This document shows positions 39,316 through 51,043 of a stretch of DNA of 64,000 nt, piece by piece. The DNA lies in NCBI GenBank assembly GCA_030267565.1, contig BRXU01000003.1, forward strand, positions 1,658,001 through 1,722,000. The letters run 5' to 3'. The stretch's first letter is position 1. Each line of letters starts with the position of its first letter. Under the pieces are notes generated by a model. The model saw nothing but the letters and a program-made list of their open reading frames with translations, was not told where the DNA came from and did no database searches. Source of the stretch: Pleodorina starrii. Taxonomy: Eukaryota > Chlorophyta > Chlorophyceae > Chlamydomonadales > Volvocaceae. A program made the position numbers and the translations under genes.

Positions 39316-40569
39316 AACGGTAGGGAGGGGAGGTATAGACGGCCGAAACAGCAGGAGGGCGTGGGCGACAGAGCGGCGAGGTTTTTCGAGGGCAGCAGGG
39401 GGGCGCTTGGACGACTCCTGCAGCTGCAAGGAAGCGGAAAAGCGGGCGCTCGGTGGGTTGTGGCAGGGGTATTGGCAGCAGCAGGATAGCGCACTGGCGA
39501 GCAGCAGGCGCTGGCATTAGATACTAGGCATCAGGTCTGGCTTGCATTGAGTAGCTGGGCTGTCTTGGGTAAGACCAATCTGGGGGGGTGGGTGGGTGAA
39601 ACGTCAGGTCCGCGTTCCCAAGGGCTAGCGACGTTCCCAAGGGCCAGGTAGGTAGTTGCCGTAGGAAATCTCCCAAAGGCTAGCTAGGTAGCAGGCGTTC
39701 GCAAGCCGCAGGCGTTCCCAAGGGCTTGCGGTAGCACAAGTGTGCGCGCGATGGGGGAGGCTGGGGTAGCAGGTGACCAGGATTAGGGTTAGGACCGCAG
39801 AGGCAGGGGAGTAGGCAGCGGCCGTCAACGCAGCTCGACGGGACACGCACGCAAGGAGCTGGGGGTTATGGGAGCTCAGCAGCAGCAGCAGGGGTGCAGC
39901 GGGCCTGCGGAAGGCCTGGCAACTTTGGATGAGCGACAGCGGGTGCATGTAGGTGGGCAGATTCGTTGCTGGTCTTTTGCAAGGAACGTGCAAGGAGCGC
40001 GCGGCAGCTTATTGATTGGTGTGTTTGATAGGGCGCCAGTGCAACGCGGGCTCTGCAGTCTATGTGTCGTTGCTGTGGCAGGAGATACGCACTCTGACGT
40101 ACGGCAAGCAGTACGGTGCTCGAGTGTCGGCCGGTGGACTTTAAGGGGGGGAAGCGAGCGCAGGCTGGCAGCGCCGGGGCTGTCAGCTCCGGCGCGGGAC
40201 TTGGGTTCCACGGAGAACTGGGAGAACAGGGCAGAGAAGAGGTAGAGGCAGAGAACAGGTCCCAGGAGAACAGGGCAGATGCAGCCACACGGTGACACCG
40301 CTTGCACCGCGGACCCCAACGATTGGTCGAGGAACAGTGCGGTTGAGCGAGTTAGAACGCTCCCTGGTGGCCGCCTGCCCAGGTGATGTGATCCTTGTCA
40401 ACGAACGGGGCTGCCGGTATGGAGCGAGGTCTGGGAGGACTTTGGGATGGAGCTCGCGGGTCAGGAGGAATGGGGGAACGTAGCCGCCGCTGGACTGACC
40501 GGGCGATTGGTGAACCGATACCGGTATGGCGCAAACAGAGGATCTTGCCGGTTTTGCTGACCGGCCTAA
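39316..40569. other. Spacer after the RecQ gene
   Basis: No supported gene. The stretch should hold the RecQ 3'UTR. At 39607-39735 there is an irregular repeat built on CGTTCCCAAGGGCTAGC-like words. Open frames at 39866-40319 lack recognisable motifs. Confidence 0.5.
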
Positions 40570-40922
40570 CCGGGCGGCCCCAGCGCTCCCGGAACACGTG
40601 GATGGGTGACGGAAGCGAGAGCCGCAAGGTCTTGTGGTATGCGAACTGTTGCGATGTCGTCTTGTCCATCAGTCGTAATGTGCTTGCCACTTCGTTAGCT
40701 GGCAGATGGTGCGCAATGCACGCCACGATGCCCGGCAGCCAAATGCTCGAGCCGTCTGGTGTACGTAGAGTGACCGGCTGGGACATTTTTTTGCCCGTAT
40801 TTCATTTACACGTATAATTAAAGATTCCTGCACCTGTATGCGATCACATAACGCCGATTTTGTAAGTTGGACTCAGCGCGTCAGCGGCCTTCCGCAAGGC
40901 TTGGCGTGAGCAGAAGGCCCAC
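40570..40922 (-). pseudogene. 5' fragment of the F-box-like/ankyrin gene
   Basis: Nearly identical to the start of the ankyrin gene at 43592. From ATG 40786 it encodes MSQPVTLRTPDGSSIWLPGI and on through the F-box-like HLPANEVASTLRLMDKT segment to about residue 72 (FRERWGRP). Homology then stops abruptly near 40570 and the frame runs into unrelated sequence. The upstream flank, to about 40922, also matches, including CTTCCGCAAGGCTTGGCGT. It is a truncated duplicate with no ankyrin repeats. Confidence 0.85.
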
Positions 40923-41149
40923 CATCTGTGCACTGGATAGCCGCCCCACAGCTGCCTCACACTGCGCCCTGCCCACATCATCCCCGCACCCAGCAAACGT
41001 ACACTACATGCGCAATGCAACCCCCCATGGTTTCAGCACCGTACGTCGCCCGACAGCCAAGATGACCGGTGTGCCGCGACGACGTGGCCGGACGCGGTGA
41101 ACCGTGGCGTGGTGTAACGTGGCGGGGTGCGACGTTACCGTATGCGGTG

Positions 41150-43857
41150 TTGCAGCCCCACCGACTGCAGTTGCCATGCCTTGCAGCACTCGGCTGCCTC
41201 CCTAGACGAGGGCCCTGCAATGCTGTCCCTAATGCAGTACAGCGAAGGCAGAACCGAACTTGTCGAGTCCTGCTCTAATCGGAGCTGCCAAGTGCAGCGT
41301 GAACCACGTCCACCAGTGCAGCATGCGTGTGGCCGGCATGCACAACCTCAAGCCCCCGTGCATGCCCCCGACCGAACAAGTCGTACCCAGATGGGATGAG
41401 TCGCCCCCCGGCGGCACCCAACGTCTGCCCCCGCCCCGCCATCAGACTACGGACGGCTCTCGCTCCGGAACCCCATACACCCCCTCCCCCCTCCCCCTGT
41501 GGCTGTGTGGCAGCCCTACCGACCCCCGGCACCGGACAGCACGGTAAGCCACACCCAACCGACATACGCCCCGCGCTCCAAGGCCAGTCTGCCACCCCTG
41601 TTCGTTGCTGCCGCGGGCTAGGCCCCCTGGGGCCCAGACGACCGCCGCCGCCGCTGCAGCTCGCCCAGCCATGCCAGCAGTACCGCGTCCCTTTGCGCCC
41701 TGTTCTCCGCCAACTTGACCGCAGCATCCCAGTCCATTTCGGGGCAACCCAAGTCCAGCAGGCACTGCAGCACGGCGACGGAGACCACATTGAGGATGCA
41801 GTCCGCCAGCAGCTTCCCCGGCGGCCCCCAGGGGCAGCCCAGCCGGTGCAGGCAGCGGAGCATCGCCAGATCACCGTTGAAGGCGGCTCCGAGGTAGGCG
41901 CCGCCATCGAGCTGGGGCCGCCAAGGAACATACATGATTGCCGTACATACACACATCAATGAACGAACGGGCGGTTGGGCAGTCAGGGGCGGTGCAACCC
42001 CCATGCAGCCTCACAGCCTAGCTCCCCGGCAGCGGAGTTTCCGGGCCCCGCACTTTGGCAGCTTGGCAGACAGTGACTCTTGTCCCGGAAGGCGCACATG
42101 TAAATCTGAACACGGCATCGACGCCATGAATAACGTGTCGACTAGCTCGACGCGGTACGACACACGGTGGCCCGGCACACGCATCTAATGAACCACCGGT
42201 GGGCCACAACTGGTGGGCCACACGGAGCGCATCGTACATGTGGTGGTGACAACCGAGGACGGCGACACCCACCGGGAAGGGGCAGCCCCGCTCCACCAGC
42301 CACTCCAGCGCCTCTTCGCAGCCCCTCACGGCGCCGTTGGGGATGGCCGTGGGACCCAAGGCCCAGCCGCGGACGTGAAGCCAGGTCATCAGCTCAAGGT
42401 TGCCGCTCGCCGCCGCACAGTCGAGCAAGCTAGCTGCGTCGTCAGCGGGTGCGACGCCCAGGTCCTCCACCGCCCAGGCCACCAGCGGCAGGTGACCCCC
42501 CCGGGCCGCCGCTTCCGCAACAGAACGGGTGTTGACGAGCAAGCCGCTGGCGTGCAGGTACTGCAGTACGGCCAGGTGGCCCTGGAGGGCTGCAATCTTT
42601 ACGAGGAACTCATCGACGGTGAGCCGCATCCCCGCTTGCTCCACCAGGAAACGCAGGGCGGCAAGATTGCCGACAGGGATAGCAGCGTGTATCACCGTCG
42701 CCTGTAGGGGGTAGCCCCGGCCGCGCAGCCACTGCAGACGCGCCACCGCTGCATCGCCGTTACCAGCCCAGGCTGTGCGGGGGTAGCCCAGCCCCTCCAG
42801 CCACTCCACTTTGGCCTGCCAATCGGGCGTGGTGCTTTCGGCCGCGGCCTCCAGGATGGAACCCCGATCCACCTGATTGAGCTGCTCAAGCTGCTGCTGC
42901 AGTTTGCTGCCGTGGTGCCCTGCCATGAGCTGCTGCCATAGCCGCTGCAGTGCCTCCAGGCTCAAGTACTCCGCAGCGGCCATCAACAATGACCGGCAGA
43001 GACCAAACGCGCCGTCGTTGGGGCGGCCCTGTAATTCCGTCAACAGCCACTGCATAAGGTCCTCCTGCCCGCCCTGGGCAGCTGAGCGAACGACGTCCCG
43101 GTCGAGGGGGCAGCCGCTGGCCAACATCCACTCGCACACGTGCCGGTGGCCGGCCTTCGCCGCGGCTCCCAGAGAATCACCCCAGAGGCAGCCGCGGTCA
43201 CGCAGCATCTTGCACATGTCGAGCTGGCCCGCGGCTGCGGCGGCCTCGAGCAGCTCGCGCCGAAGGGCAAGACCCGCATTGGCCAGGGCAACCTCCAGGT
43301 TGGCGACGCTGCCGCTTGCAGCCGTCAGGCACAGCAGCTGCAGCCGCTGCTTGCGAGACATCGCGCGAAAAGCGCCCGGGCGGCCCCAGCGCTCCCGGAA
43401 CACGTGGATGGGTGACGGAAGCGAGAGCCGCAAGGTCTTGTGGTATGCGAACTGTTGCGATGTCGTCTTGTCCATCAGTCGTAATGTGCTTGCCACTTCG
43501 TTAGCTGGCAGATGGTGCGCAATGCACGCCACGATGCCCGGCAGCCAAATGCTCGAGCCGTCTGGTGTAAGTAGAGTAACCGACTGGGACATTTGTTTGC
43601 GCCTATATCATTCACATGTACGCTCAAGGATTCCTGCGCCTGTATGCGATGGCATAATGCCAAACTTGTAAGATGGAAGCGGCCTTCCGCAAGGCTTGGC
43701 GTAAGCAGAAGGCCTAAGGATTTATACAAAGAGATAAGCTGGTCAACGATGGAAAAAGCATTGTATTCCTAAGCTTGCTCCGTGGCAATTTTGGATCCTC
43801 GGATCCGAGTTCTGTCGGCGGCCGTTGAGACGTTGAGTGGATGACCAGTTGACCATC
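41150..43857 (-). repeat. Segmental duplication unit A (ankyrin gene plus flanks)
   Basis: Unit A matches unit B at 46430-49164 and its continuation at 50502-50570. It covers a conserved downstream block (GCAGTTGCCATGCCTTGCAG near 41168), both exons and intron of the ankyrin gene, the promoter region, and a distal flank ending GGATGACCAGTTGAC at about 43838-43852. The units are in direct orientation about 5.3 kb apart. Confidence 0.85.
41618..43592 (-). CDS. F-box-like / ankyrin-repeat protein (intact copy)
   Basis: Two exons, 43592-42273 and 41911-41618, joined in phase 0 by a GT-AG intron (donor CCCG before GTGGGT, acceptor GGCCCCAG). The protein is 537 aa. Residues about 17-50 (SIWLPGIVACIAHHLPANEV, then STLRLMDKTTSQQF) resemble an F-box-like amino-terminal motif frequent in volvocine ankyrin proteins. 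From about 90 onward come degenerate ankyrin repeats with recurring GCPLDRDVVRSAAQGGQEDL, EWLVERGCPFP and LRCLHRLGCPWGP units. Splicing restores the usual spacing of the last repeats, GCPFP followed by LDGGAYLGAAFNGDLAML. F-box/ankyrin proteins are often substrate adaptors for SCF ubiquitin ligases; that is a family inference only. Relative to unit B it lacks six residues (CESAVR) before AGNGDAAV. ATG 43592 is conserved in all three copies. Confidence 0.85.
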
Positions 43858-43973
43858 AAATCCCCCCTGGGTCGCAGGTCTCTTCATCCTTTCCCGGGCT
43901 TGCTTGTTCCTGTCTGGGCGACTCGTGCTGTCTGGTCTGGATGGGCGCCTCGGCTGCCCTGGTCGCCTCCGGT

Positions 43974-44038
43974 GCAGTGCACGGCCAGCTGGCCCCTTGG
44001 CTCTACGCTTCTTCACTCTGGAGCCCCCTGTAACAGCC
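43974..44038 (+). repeat. Dispersed ~65-bp repeat, copy 2
   Basis: GTGCACGGCCAGCTGGCCCC, CTTGGCTCTACGCTTC and CTCTGGAGCCCCCTGTAAC, closely matching 14813-14885. Confidence 0.65.
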
Positions 44039-44071
44039 CCAATACACCCCCCAACGCACGATATTCCCCCC

Positions 44072-44178
44072 AACGCCAGCGCCGGCATTGACCCCACCAC
44101 CAGCGCCGGCATTGACCCCACCACCAGCGCCGGCATTGACCCCACCACCAGCGCCGGCATTGACACCACCACCAGCTG
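44072..44178 (+). repeat. 24-bp tandem repeat (about 4 units)
   Basis: Unit GCGCCGGCATTGACCCCACC plus ACCA. In one plus frame it gives repeats of PPPAPALT, and on the minus strand GGGVNAGA. It lies within frames open on both strands (plus 44088-44807; minus 44491-44003, which lacks an ATG start). No gene is claimed for either. Confidence 0.85.
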
Positions 44179-44942
44179 TCGCGACTGCCGATGGCGCCGT
44201 CACTGGCCCCACCGGCGCCGCCGTCACTAGCCCCGCCGGCGCCGCCCCCGGCTTGAATGCAGCCGTGGAGGCCGCTGCCACCAGCGCCCCTGACGATGAT
44301 CCCGCCCAGAGACGGTCCGTGGCAGAGGAGGCGGTGGTGCTGCTGCCGTTTATGCTTCCTGAAGCATCATCGTGGACGAGATGTGAAGGCGCCGCCGCCG
44401 CTCGGGCCGTCCGCCGCCGCGGCCGCGTCGCCACCAGCGCCGCCATCCCAGCCAGCACCGCCAGCACCGCCGCCGCCGCGGGGTACGACACGGTGCGCAG
44501 CGCCGCCGTGACACGGTGCGGTGCGGTGCGGTGCGGTGCGCACGGTAGACACGCTACACCGCTGGCGCCGTGGGGTAAGACACGGTGTGCAGCGGTAGAC
44601 GCCGCTGCGGGAGATGGCGGCCTATACGGCAGAGATATCGGAGGCCTCGTCCACCCAGAATATGGGTCGGGTATCCCAATGAATGTCTATGCTGACACGT
44701 TTGTAGTTGCAGGTCGGGCAACAATACCCGCACTCTCCATCGAAGGGGCACGATACGATGCGAGAAGCGTGTTTGCCGTCGTCAGTGCGTGTCACACCCA
44801 GATGTAGCTGAATGTTACACGGTATGGTCTCGTTAGCATCGTACGTTCTGTCCGGGTCTGATGTTGCAAACTTGCAATTGTTACTTCAGTGGGTCCCTTG
44901 GAGTGAGGCTTCCTTTTGTACTCACTGAAGTAACCAGCAGAT

Positions 44943-45930
44943 TGTACAAGGACACGCTGCGGGCCCATAAGTCCGTCGCTCAAAATAAAAGCACGACCGC
45001 TGCCCGGAGCACCAGCCGGCGTTCAAAGCTGCTGGCGGCGGAGGGAAACGAGCAGAACGCCAAGGAGCTCGCGGCAAGCAAGTAGGTGTTCTGACGTTTG
45101 CCTGCATCCAGTTACATGGATGGCTTCACTGGCATTCAGACCCTAAGCCCGGTAACCATCATCCTCAACAGGGAGCGCCTGAAGGAGCAGCTCGACCCGC
45201 TGTCCCTGCACTCGCCTCGCAACAAGGTTACTCAGCTGGCGCTGGGTGCCTTCCGGGCGAAGCTCGACCGGCCTGCCACGGACTACGAAGCAGCACGGGA
45301 GCTGTTTGAGTTTCTGGAGGTGAGGAGGAGCAGTTACGACCCGCACCCCCGTGTGTCGTGTCCCTCGCTCCTTCAAGGGTCCTAGCAACCAGAGCGAGTA
45401 CGACACCTCCTCACGTGTCGCAGCTGCCCAACATACATGCCATTGCGGCACCGGTCTGACGACTCCGCATGCATGGGGATTGCTGGTGGCCCTTGCGGAG
45501 GCTGTGTGCGACGAGGTGCACCGCAACGTATGTGCGGCCAACTTCATCAGCATCAGCCATTCAGCCTGGATGACTCAACCCCCATCCGACATCAGCAACA
45601 CCAGCTTCATGTGCATCCACGTGTGTTACCATTCGTGGATGGCTGGTCGCGCCAGGTGGTGCGTGTTCGTCGAGCTGCTGGCGCAGATAGATCTGCTGCT
45701 CGGCCCCGGACGGATGCTGCCTACCTGCCTGTGTGAGCACCCTGCTGCTCAGCACGCTTCACAGCCGGCTGCACCTTATGGCCGACCAACTGGCGCAGCA
45801 GGTCGTTGGCATTATTGGGGCAGACGGCGCCGGTGTCACGATGGGTGCGTGCACGGGTGCCATCCGGGGGCTCACGGATGGATGGGCCAACCCCTTTTGC
45901 CGCCGTGGGCATCTGCTGGGATGTGGATAG
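44943..45930 (+). pseudogene. Decayed hAT-like transposase gene fragment
   Basis: Consecutive segments follow the order of a plant/algal transposase-related family. SPRNKVTQLALGAFRAKLDR and RPATDYEAARELFEFLE end at a donor at 45319. A second exon from about 45424 contains RHRSDDSA, then in the next frame WGLLVALAEAVCDEVHRNVC and FISISHSAW. After another frame change near 45725 comes LAQQVVGIIGADGAGVTMG. Two frame changes inside what should be one exon mark it as broken. The family signatures I compare with (RPMTDYED, HWSDNSGW, FISISADEV, GADGAAVFQG) are from memory. The upstream segment 44943-45084 (TTAARSTSRRSKLLAAEGNE) may be an earlier exon. It lies between the two ankyrin units. Confidence 0.5.
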
Positions 45931-46429
45931 GCCTCATTCCCACATCTATGTTCCTGAGCAGCCGAACGATCAGGCTGCCTGTACGGCACTCGTGATCACC
46001 GCGCCAACTGCCGTGCCTGCGGGCCTCGGACCGCCACGCAGGCACTGCAGTGCCATACCGGGTGAAGGGCGCGGACCGCAGAGCCCAACGACGGCCTCCG
46101 CACTTTGATCCTTCAGGGATCCCTTACGGTCCACTCTCTGCGTGTGGATGTTGCATACGGTAATTGGGGGGTGCGTGACCCAATACCATAACAACTACCC
46201 ATACGAGCCGGGGGCCCAGGGTCTCACGATTTGCCAAAAGGTCCCCGGTTGTAACGGTTTATTGATCAGCTCGTTCTCGCCGCGGACGGTGGCGGTGCGC
46301 CCGCAGCCCCTTGTGGCCCGCGGCGGTGCCATCAACCAGCAGGCCAGCAGCCGGCGGCCCACATATGATTTACGATGCCACCACCCTCGGGGTCGCAAAC
46401 ATTACTATCAGCGACGTAATGCGGTATTG

Positions 46430-49164
46430 CAGCCCCGGCGACTGCAGTTGCCATGCCTTGCAGCACTCGGCTGCCTCCCTAGACGAGGGCCCTGCAATGC
46501 TGTCTCTAATGCAGTACAGCGAAGGCAGAACCGAACTTGTCGAGTCCTGCTCTTATCGGAACTGCCAAGTGCAGTGTGAACCACGTCCACCAGTGCAGCA
46601 TGCGTGTGGCCGGCATGCACAACCTCAAGCCCCCGTGCATGGCCCCGACCGAACAAGTCGTACCCATATGTGATGAGTCACCCCCCGGCGGCACCCAACG
46701 TCTGCCCCGGCCCCGCCATCAGACTACGGACGGCTCTCGCTCCGCAACCCCACACACACACCCCTCCCCCCTCCCCCATCACACACCAATCATGACAGGG
46801 TGGGTGGCTGTGTGGCAGCCCTACCGATCCCCGGAACCGGACAACACGGTAAGCCGCACCCAACCCACATACGCCCCACGCTACAAGGCAAGACATCATC
46901 TCCAAGGCAAGTCTGCCGCTGCCGTTCGTTGCTGCCGCAAACTAGGCCCCTCGGGCCCCAGGCGGCCGCCGCCGCTGCTCGCCCAGCCATGCCATCAGCG
47001 CCGTGCGGTGCTCCCAGGGGGCCATTTGCACCCTCCAGTCCTCCGTCAACTTGACCGCAGCATCCCAGTCCATCTCGGGGCACCCCAAGTCCAGCAGGCA
47101 CTGCAGCACGGCGACGGAGACCAAGCTGCGGATGCAGTCAGCCAGCAGCTCCCCCGGCGGCCCCCAGGGGCAGCCCAGCCGGTGCAGGCAGCGGAGCATC
47201 GCCAGATCACCGTTGCGGGCGGCTCCGAGGTAGGCGCTGCCATCGAGCTGAGGCCGCCAAGGAACATACATGGTTGCCGTACATACACACATCAATGCAG
47301 GGACGGGCGGTTGGGCAGTCAGGAGCGGTGCAACCCCCATGCAGCCTCACAACCTAGCTCCGCGGCAGCAAAGTTTCCCGGCGCCGCGCTTTGGCAGCTT
47401 GGCAGACAGTGACTCTGTCCCGGAATGCGCACATGCGAATCTGAACACGGCATCGACGCCATGACTAACGCCTCTCAAGCAGCTCGTCGGACGTACGGCA
47501 CACGGTGGCCCGGCACACGCGTCTAATGGACCTGCCGAGTGACCTGGCTGGGCACAGCGCATGCAAAATGAACCACCGGTGGGCCACAACTGGTGGGCCA
47601 CACGGAGCGCATTGTACATGTGGTGGTGACAAACGAGGACGGCGACACCCACCGGGAAGGGGCAGCCCCGCTGCACCAGCCACTCCAGCGCCTCTTCGCA
47701 GCAGCTCGCGGCGCTGTTGGCCCCGGGGCCCAAGGCCCAGCCGCGGACGTGAAGCCAGGTCATCAGCTCAAGGTTGCCGCTCTCCGTCGCGCAGTCGAGC
47801 AAGCTAACTGCGCCGTCAGCGGGTGCGACGCCCAGGTCCTCCACCGCCCAGGCCACCAGCGGCAGGTGACCCCCCCGGGCCGCCTGTTCCGCAACAGAAC
47901 GGGTGTTGACGAGCAAGCCGCTGGCGTGCAGGTATTGCAGTACGGCCAGGTGGCCCTGGTGGGCTGCAACCGCCACGAGGAACTGATTGGCGGTGGGCCG
48001 CACCCCCGCTTGCTCCACCAGGAAACGCAGGGCGGCAAGATTGCCGACACGGACCGCAATGTCCGCCACATCCGCCTCCACGGGGTAGCCCCGGCCGCGC
48101 AGCCACTGCAGATGTGTCACCGCCGCATCGCCGTTACCAGCCCGAACAGCGGACTCGCACGCCCAGGCTGTGCGGGGATAGCCCAGCCCCTCCAGCCACT
48201 CCACTTTGTCCTGCCAATCGGGCGTGGTGCTGCGGGCCGCGGCCGCCACGATGGCACCCCGATGCTCCTCATTGAGCTGCACAAGCTGCTGCTGCAGTTC
48301 GCTGCCGTGGCGCCCTGCCATGAGCTGCTGCAACAGCCGCAGCAGCGCCGCCAGGCTCAAGCACTCCGCCGCGTCCCCCAACAATGACCAGCAGAGACCA
48401 TACACGCCGTTGGGACGGTCCTGCAACTCCGTCAGCAGCCACTGCATAAGGTCCTCCTGCCCGCCCCGGGCAGCGCTGCAAACGACGTCCCGGTTGAGGG
48501 GGCAGCCGCTGGCCAACAGCCACTCGCACACGTGCCGGTGGCCGGCCTTCGCCGCGGCTAACAGAGAAGTACCCCAGCGGCAGCCGCGCGCACGCAGCAC
48601 CTTGCACATGTCAAGCTGGCCCGCGGCTGCAGCGGCCTCGAGCAGCTCGCACCGAAGGGCAAGACCCGCATTGGCCAGGGCAACCTCCAGGTTCCGCCGT
48701 CAGGCACAGCAGCTGCAGCCGCTGCTTGCGAGACAACGCGCGAAAAGCGCCCGGGTGGCCCCAGCGCTCCCGGAACACGTGGATGGGTGACGGAAGCGAG
48801 AGCCGCAAGGTCTTGTGGTGTGCGAACTGCTGCGATGTCGCCTTGTCTATCAGTCGAAGTGTGCTTGCCACATCGTTAGCTGGCAGATGGTGCGCAATGC
48901 ACGCCACGATGCCCGGCAGCCAAATGCTCGAGCCGTCGGGTGTAAGTTGAGTGACCGACTGAGACATTTTTTGCGCCTGTATCATTCACATGTACGCTCA
49001 AGGATGCCTGCGCCTGTATGCGACAGCATAATGCTGGACTTGTAAGATGGAAGCAGCCTTCCGCAAGGCTTGGCGTGAGCAGAAGGCCCAAGAATTAACC
49101 AAAGAGGTAAGCTGGTCATCGATGAAAAATACGTTGTATTCCCAAGCTTGCTCCATGGCGATGT
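46430..49164 (-). repeat. Segmental duplication unit B
   Basis: Direct repeat of unit A. The flank continues past 49164 in unit A but is interrupted here by a LINE (49165-50501), then resumes at 50502-50570 up to the target-site duplication of the 5-kb transposon. Confidence 0.85.
46942..48967 (-). pseudogene. F-box-like / ankyrin-repeat gene, frameshifted copy
   Basis: Paralogue of the gene at 43592-41618, with the same exon plan: exon 1 from ATG 48967 to donor 47653, exon 2 47247-46942. At about 48685-48695 a 17-bp segment present in the intact copy is missing. After LLCLTA the frame therefore shifts into unrelated residues and ends soon after. The remaining ankyrin region (48609-47653, from MCKVLRARGC) stays open and well conserved, so the break is recent or the downstream part is still translated from an internal ATG. 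Exon 2 has extra residues near its end (EDWRVQMAPWEHRT) relative to unit A. Confidence 0.8.
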
Positions 49165-50516
49165 GATGTTACAAGCTTCAGTGAGCTCGTACGGTTCAAA
49201 CGAACCCGAAGGCTCATGAACCGCCTCAGTCAAGCAAAAGGAACAAAAAGATAGGATAAAAAAAATCAACCGTAGCAGAAAGGGCATAAAGACACCATAA
49301 GACAGATACGTCACAAAAGCGCAACATGACCTGAGAAGGAGTCTCCATCGACTCTACGCGGCGATGCGCTCGCGCCGTAAGCAAAACATGTCATAAACAA
49401 CCTTTGCAAGACCGCGCTGATCGTCTATTTGCATGACGTCGCAAACACTCGCTCCCTCCGGTACACCCAGGTCCCAAAGCTTCTGCCGCGCTGACACGAG
49501 AGCAGAACACTCCAACAGGAAGTGCTTCTCGTCCTCGACGGCACCATTAAAGCGACACGCCTTGCACACACGCAACTCCCTGGCTCGATTACTCTCGCTA
49601 TTAACCGCCAGGTCTGATACGCAGAACCGAAAACGGAGAAGGGCACGGTGGTGCGCCGGGGGAATGTAACCCTCGAACTGCTTCGGCTGCCCCATCCAGT
49701 GCTTGTGACGGCACATTTTCACGCCAGGCTTCCTGCCATCCGTAACGAAAGAGCCCGGGACGACGGCCAACCTGTCACTGGCCCAATCATCGTTAATGCG
49801 CCCCCTAAGAGTGTCCAACAGCGCCTCAACGTCGAGCTTGCACGTAGAGTACCGTCTAACCCTGGCGTCGATGGTACCCGCCGTCGCATCCTCCGGCCAG
49901 TCATGCCTTAAGATATTCAGAGCCCGAATGACCTTAGACCCCCAGCCGTCCCCCTGCAAATCCGATTCCAATGCCAGCCGGATCTCGTGACGAAAAACAC
50001 TGTGGTATATGCTGCTAGTGTTCTCCACCATACTGTTCCAAAAACGAAACACAGATTCAGCCCAGTACATCTGCAGCGGCATCTGCCCTAGTTCCCTAAA
50101 CAACAATTGAAGGGGCGGGACGGAAGCTCCGACCAGCTGCTTCATAAAGGCGATTTGCAGCTTGACCATGCGATCCCGAGTAGCGACCTCAAAATAACAG
50201 GAACGCGGTGCCTCGTTAGCCGGGAAACCCCTCTCGAGCAACGCTAAAACCAAATCAACACCCCACAACTGCGAACCATAAGACAGAACAGAACGGACTT
50301 GCGCATTAAAGCATTTCATTCCGACGGATGGTAACAATAGCCCCTGTCGACGCAACTTGCTAAGCAGGGAAAACATAGCCCGCTGGCCCGCGACGTAGAG
50401 TTCGTCAGTGCACGACGCAAAGGAACTATTAGGGCCAAAATGTAGCCCGAGATAACGTGCGCGCGGCTTCCAGGTGATGGGCCGGTCCACCGGCAGCCCG
50501 TGCTCCATGGCAATGT
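49150..50516 (-). mobile_element. 5'-truncated LINE (non-LTR retrotransposon) with target-site duplication
   Basis: The insert 49165-50501 is flanked by GCTCCATGGCGATGT (49150-49164) and GCTCCATGGCAATGT (50502-50516), a 15-bp target-site duplication with one mismatch. Unit A carries the corresponding unsplit sequence at about 43777 (GCTCCGTGGCAATTTTGG). The element keeps only the 3' part of ORF2 and about 190 bp of 3' flank. 5' truncation is the normal outcome of target-primed reverse transcription. Confidence 0.85.
49354..50501 (-). pseudogene. Carboxy-terminal part of LINE ORF2 (reverse transcriptase thumb/connection and Cys-His finger)
   Basis: An open frame of about 380 codons. It begins inside the protein with GLPVDRPITWKPRARYLGLH, continues LLSKLRRQGLLLPS and VLSYGSQLWGVDLV, and ends with a zf-RVT-like segment: LLRFRFCVSDLAVN, VCKACRFNGAVEDEKHFLLE. 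These are typical of the end of non-LTR reverse transcriptases, after the palm domain. The catalytic FADD region and the endonuclease are absent. The ATG near 50508 lies in host target-site DNA and is not the native start. The frame is otherwise uninterrupted, so the copy is young. Confidence 0.85.
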
Positions 50517-50561
50517 TGATTCACAAATCTGGATTCCGTACGGCGGCCGTTGAGTGGATGA

Positions 50562-50570
50562 CCAGTTGAC
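50562..50570 (+). other. Left 9-bp target-site duplication
   Basis: CCAGTTGAC immediately before the first base of the left inverted arm. Identical to 55563-55571. Confidence 0.9.
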
Positions 50571-51043
50571 GGCCTCGCCTAAATCGCGCCCCAACTCGCA
50601 TAGGGCCCCCGCCAGCGCCAACCACCTCGCACGCAATCTTTGCCCAAACGCTCTTGGTTACAACTTTCTTTACAGTTCTAAAAAGGTACTGATGCCGGAA
50701 AGATATAAATCCAATTTTAAACATAGAAGCGTGGCATCTAGACCTGGTCCTGCCTGCCTGCCGCTGGGCTCCTACTGCTTTGATGAAAAGTAACGTTTAA
50801 GCTTGTAGTTGGTAATGTTGTGTTTAGAAACTCGAACAGCGTCCTCCGGCCTGCTCGCGGGTCCGCAACGTAGGCATTGCGCTGGCGCAGCAGCACTATT
50901 CGCGTGAGAATATGTACACTGTTTGCTTGAATGGTAAGTAGGCGCTCCGTGTCCGCTTTTGACAATTTTGCAAGGTGAACCCGAGACCCATTGTTCCGAC
51001 CGCTTCTTGGCGTGGCTGTCCTCGGTGCCGGCAGCAGAAGCGG

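Noticed and set aside
42877..43671. Plus-strand frames antisense to the ankyrin genes
   Set aside because: Shadows of the conserved minus-strand exons, repeated in the same way at 48206-48790.
44003..44491. Minus frame with membrane-like segment and GGGVNAGA repeats
   Set aside because: No ATG start, repeat-driven composition, and the opposite strand is equally open.
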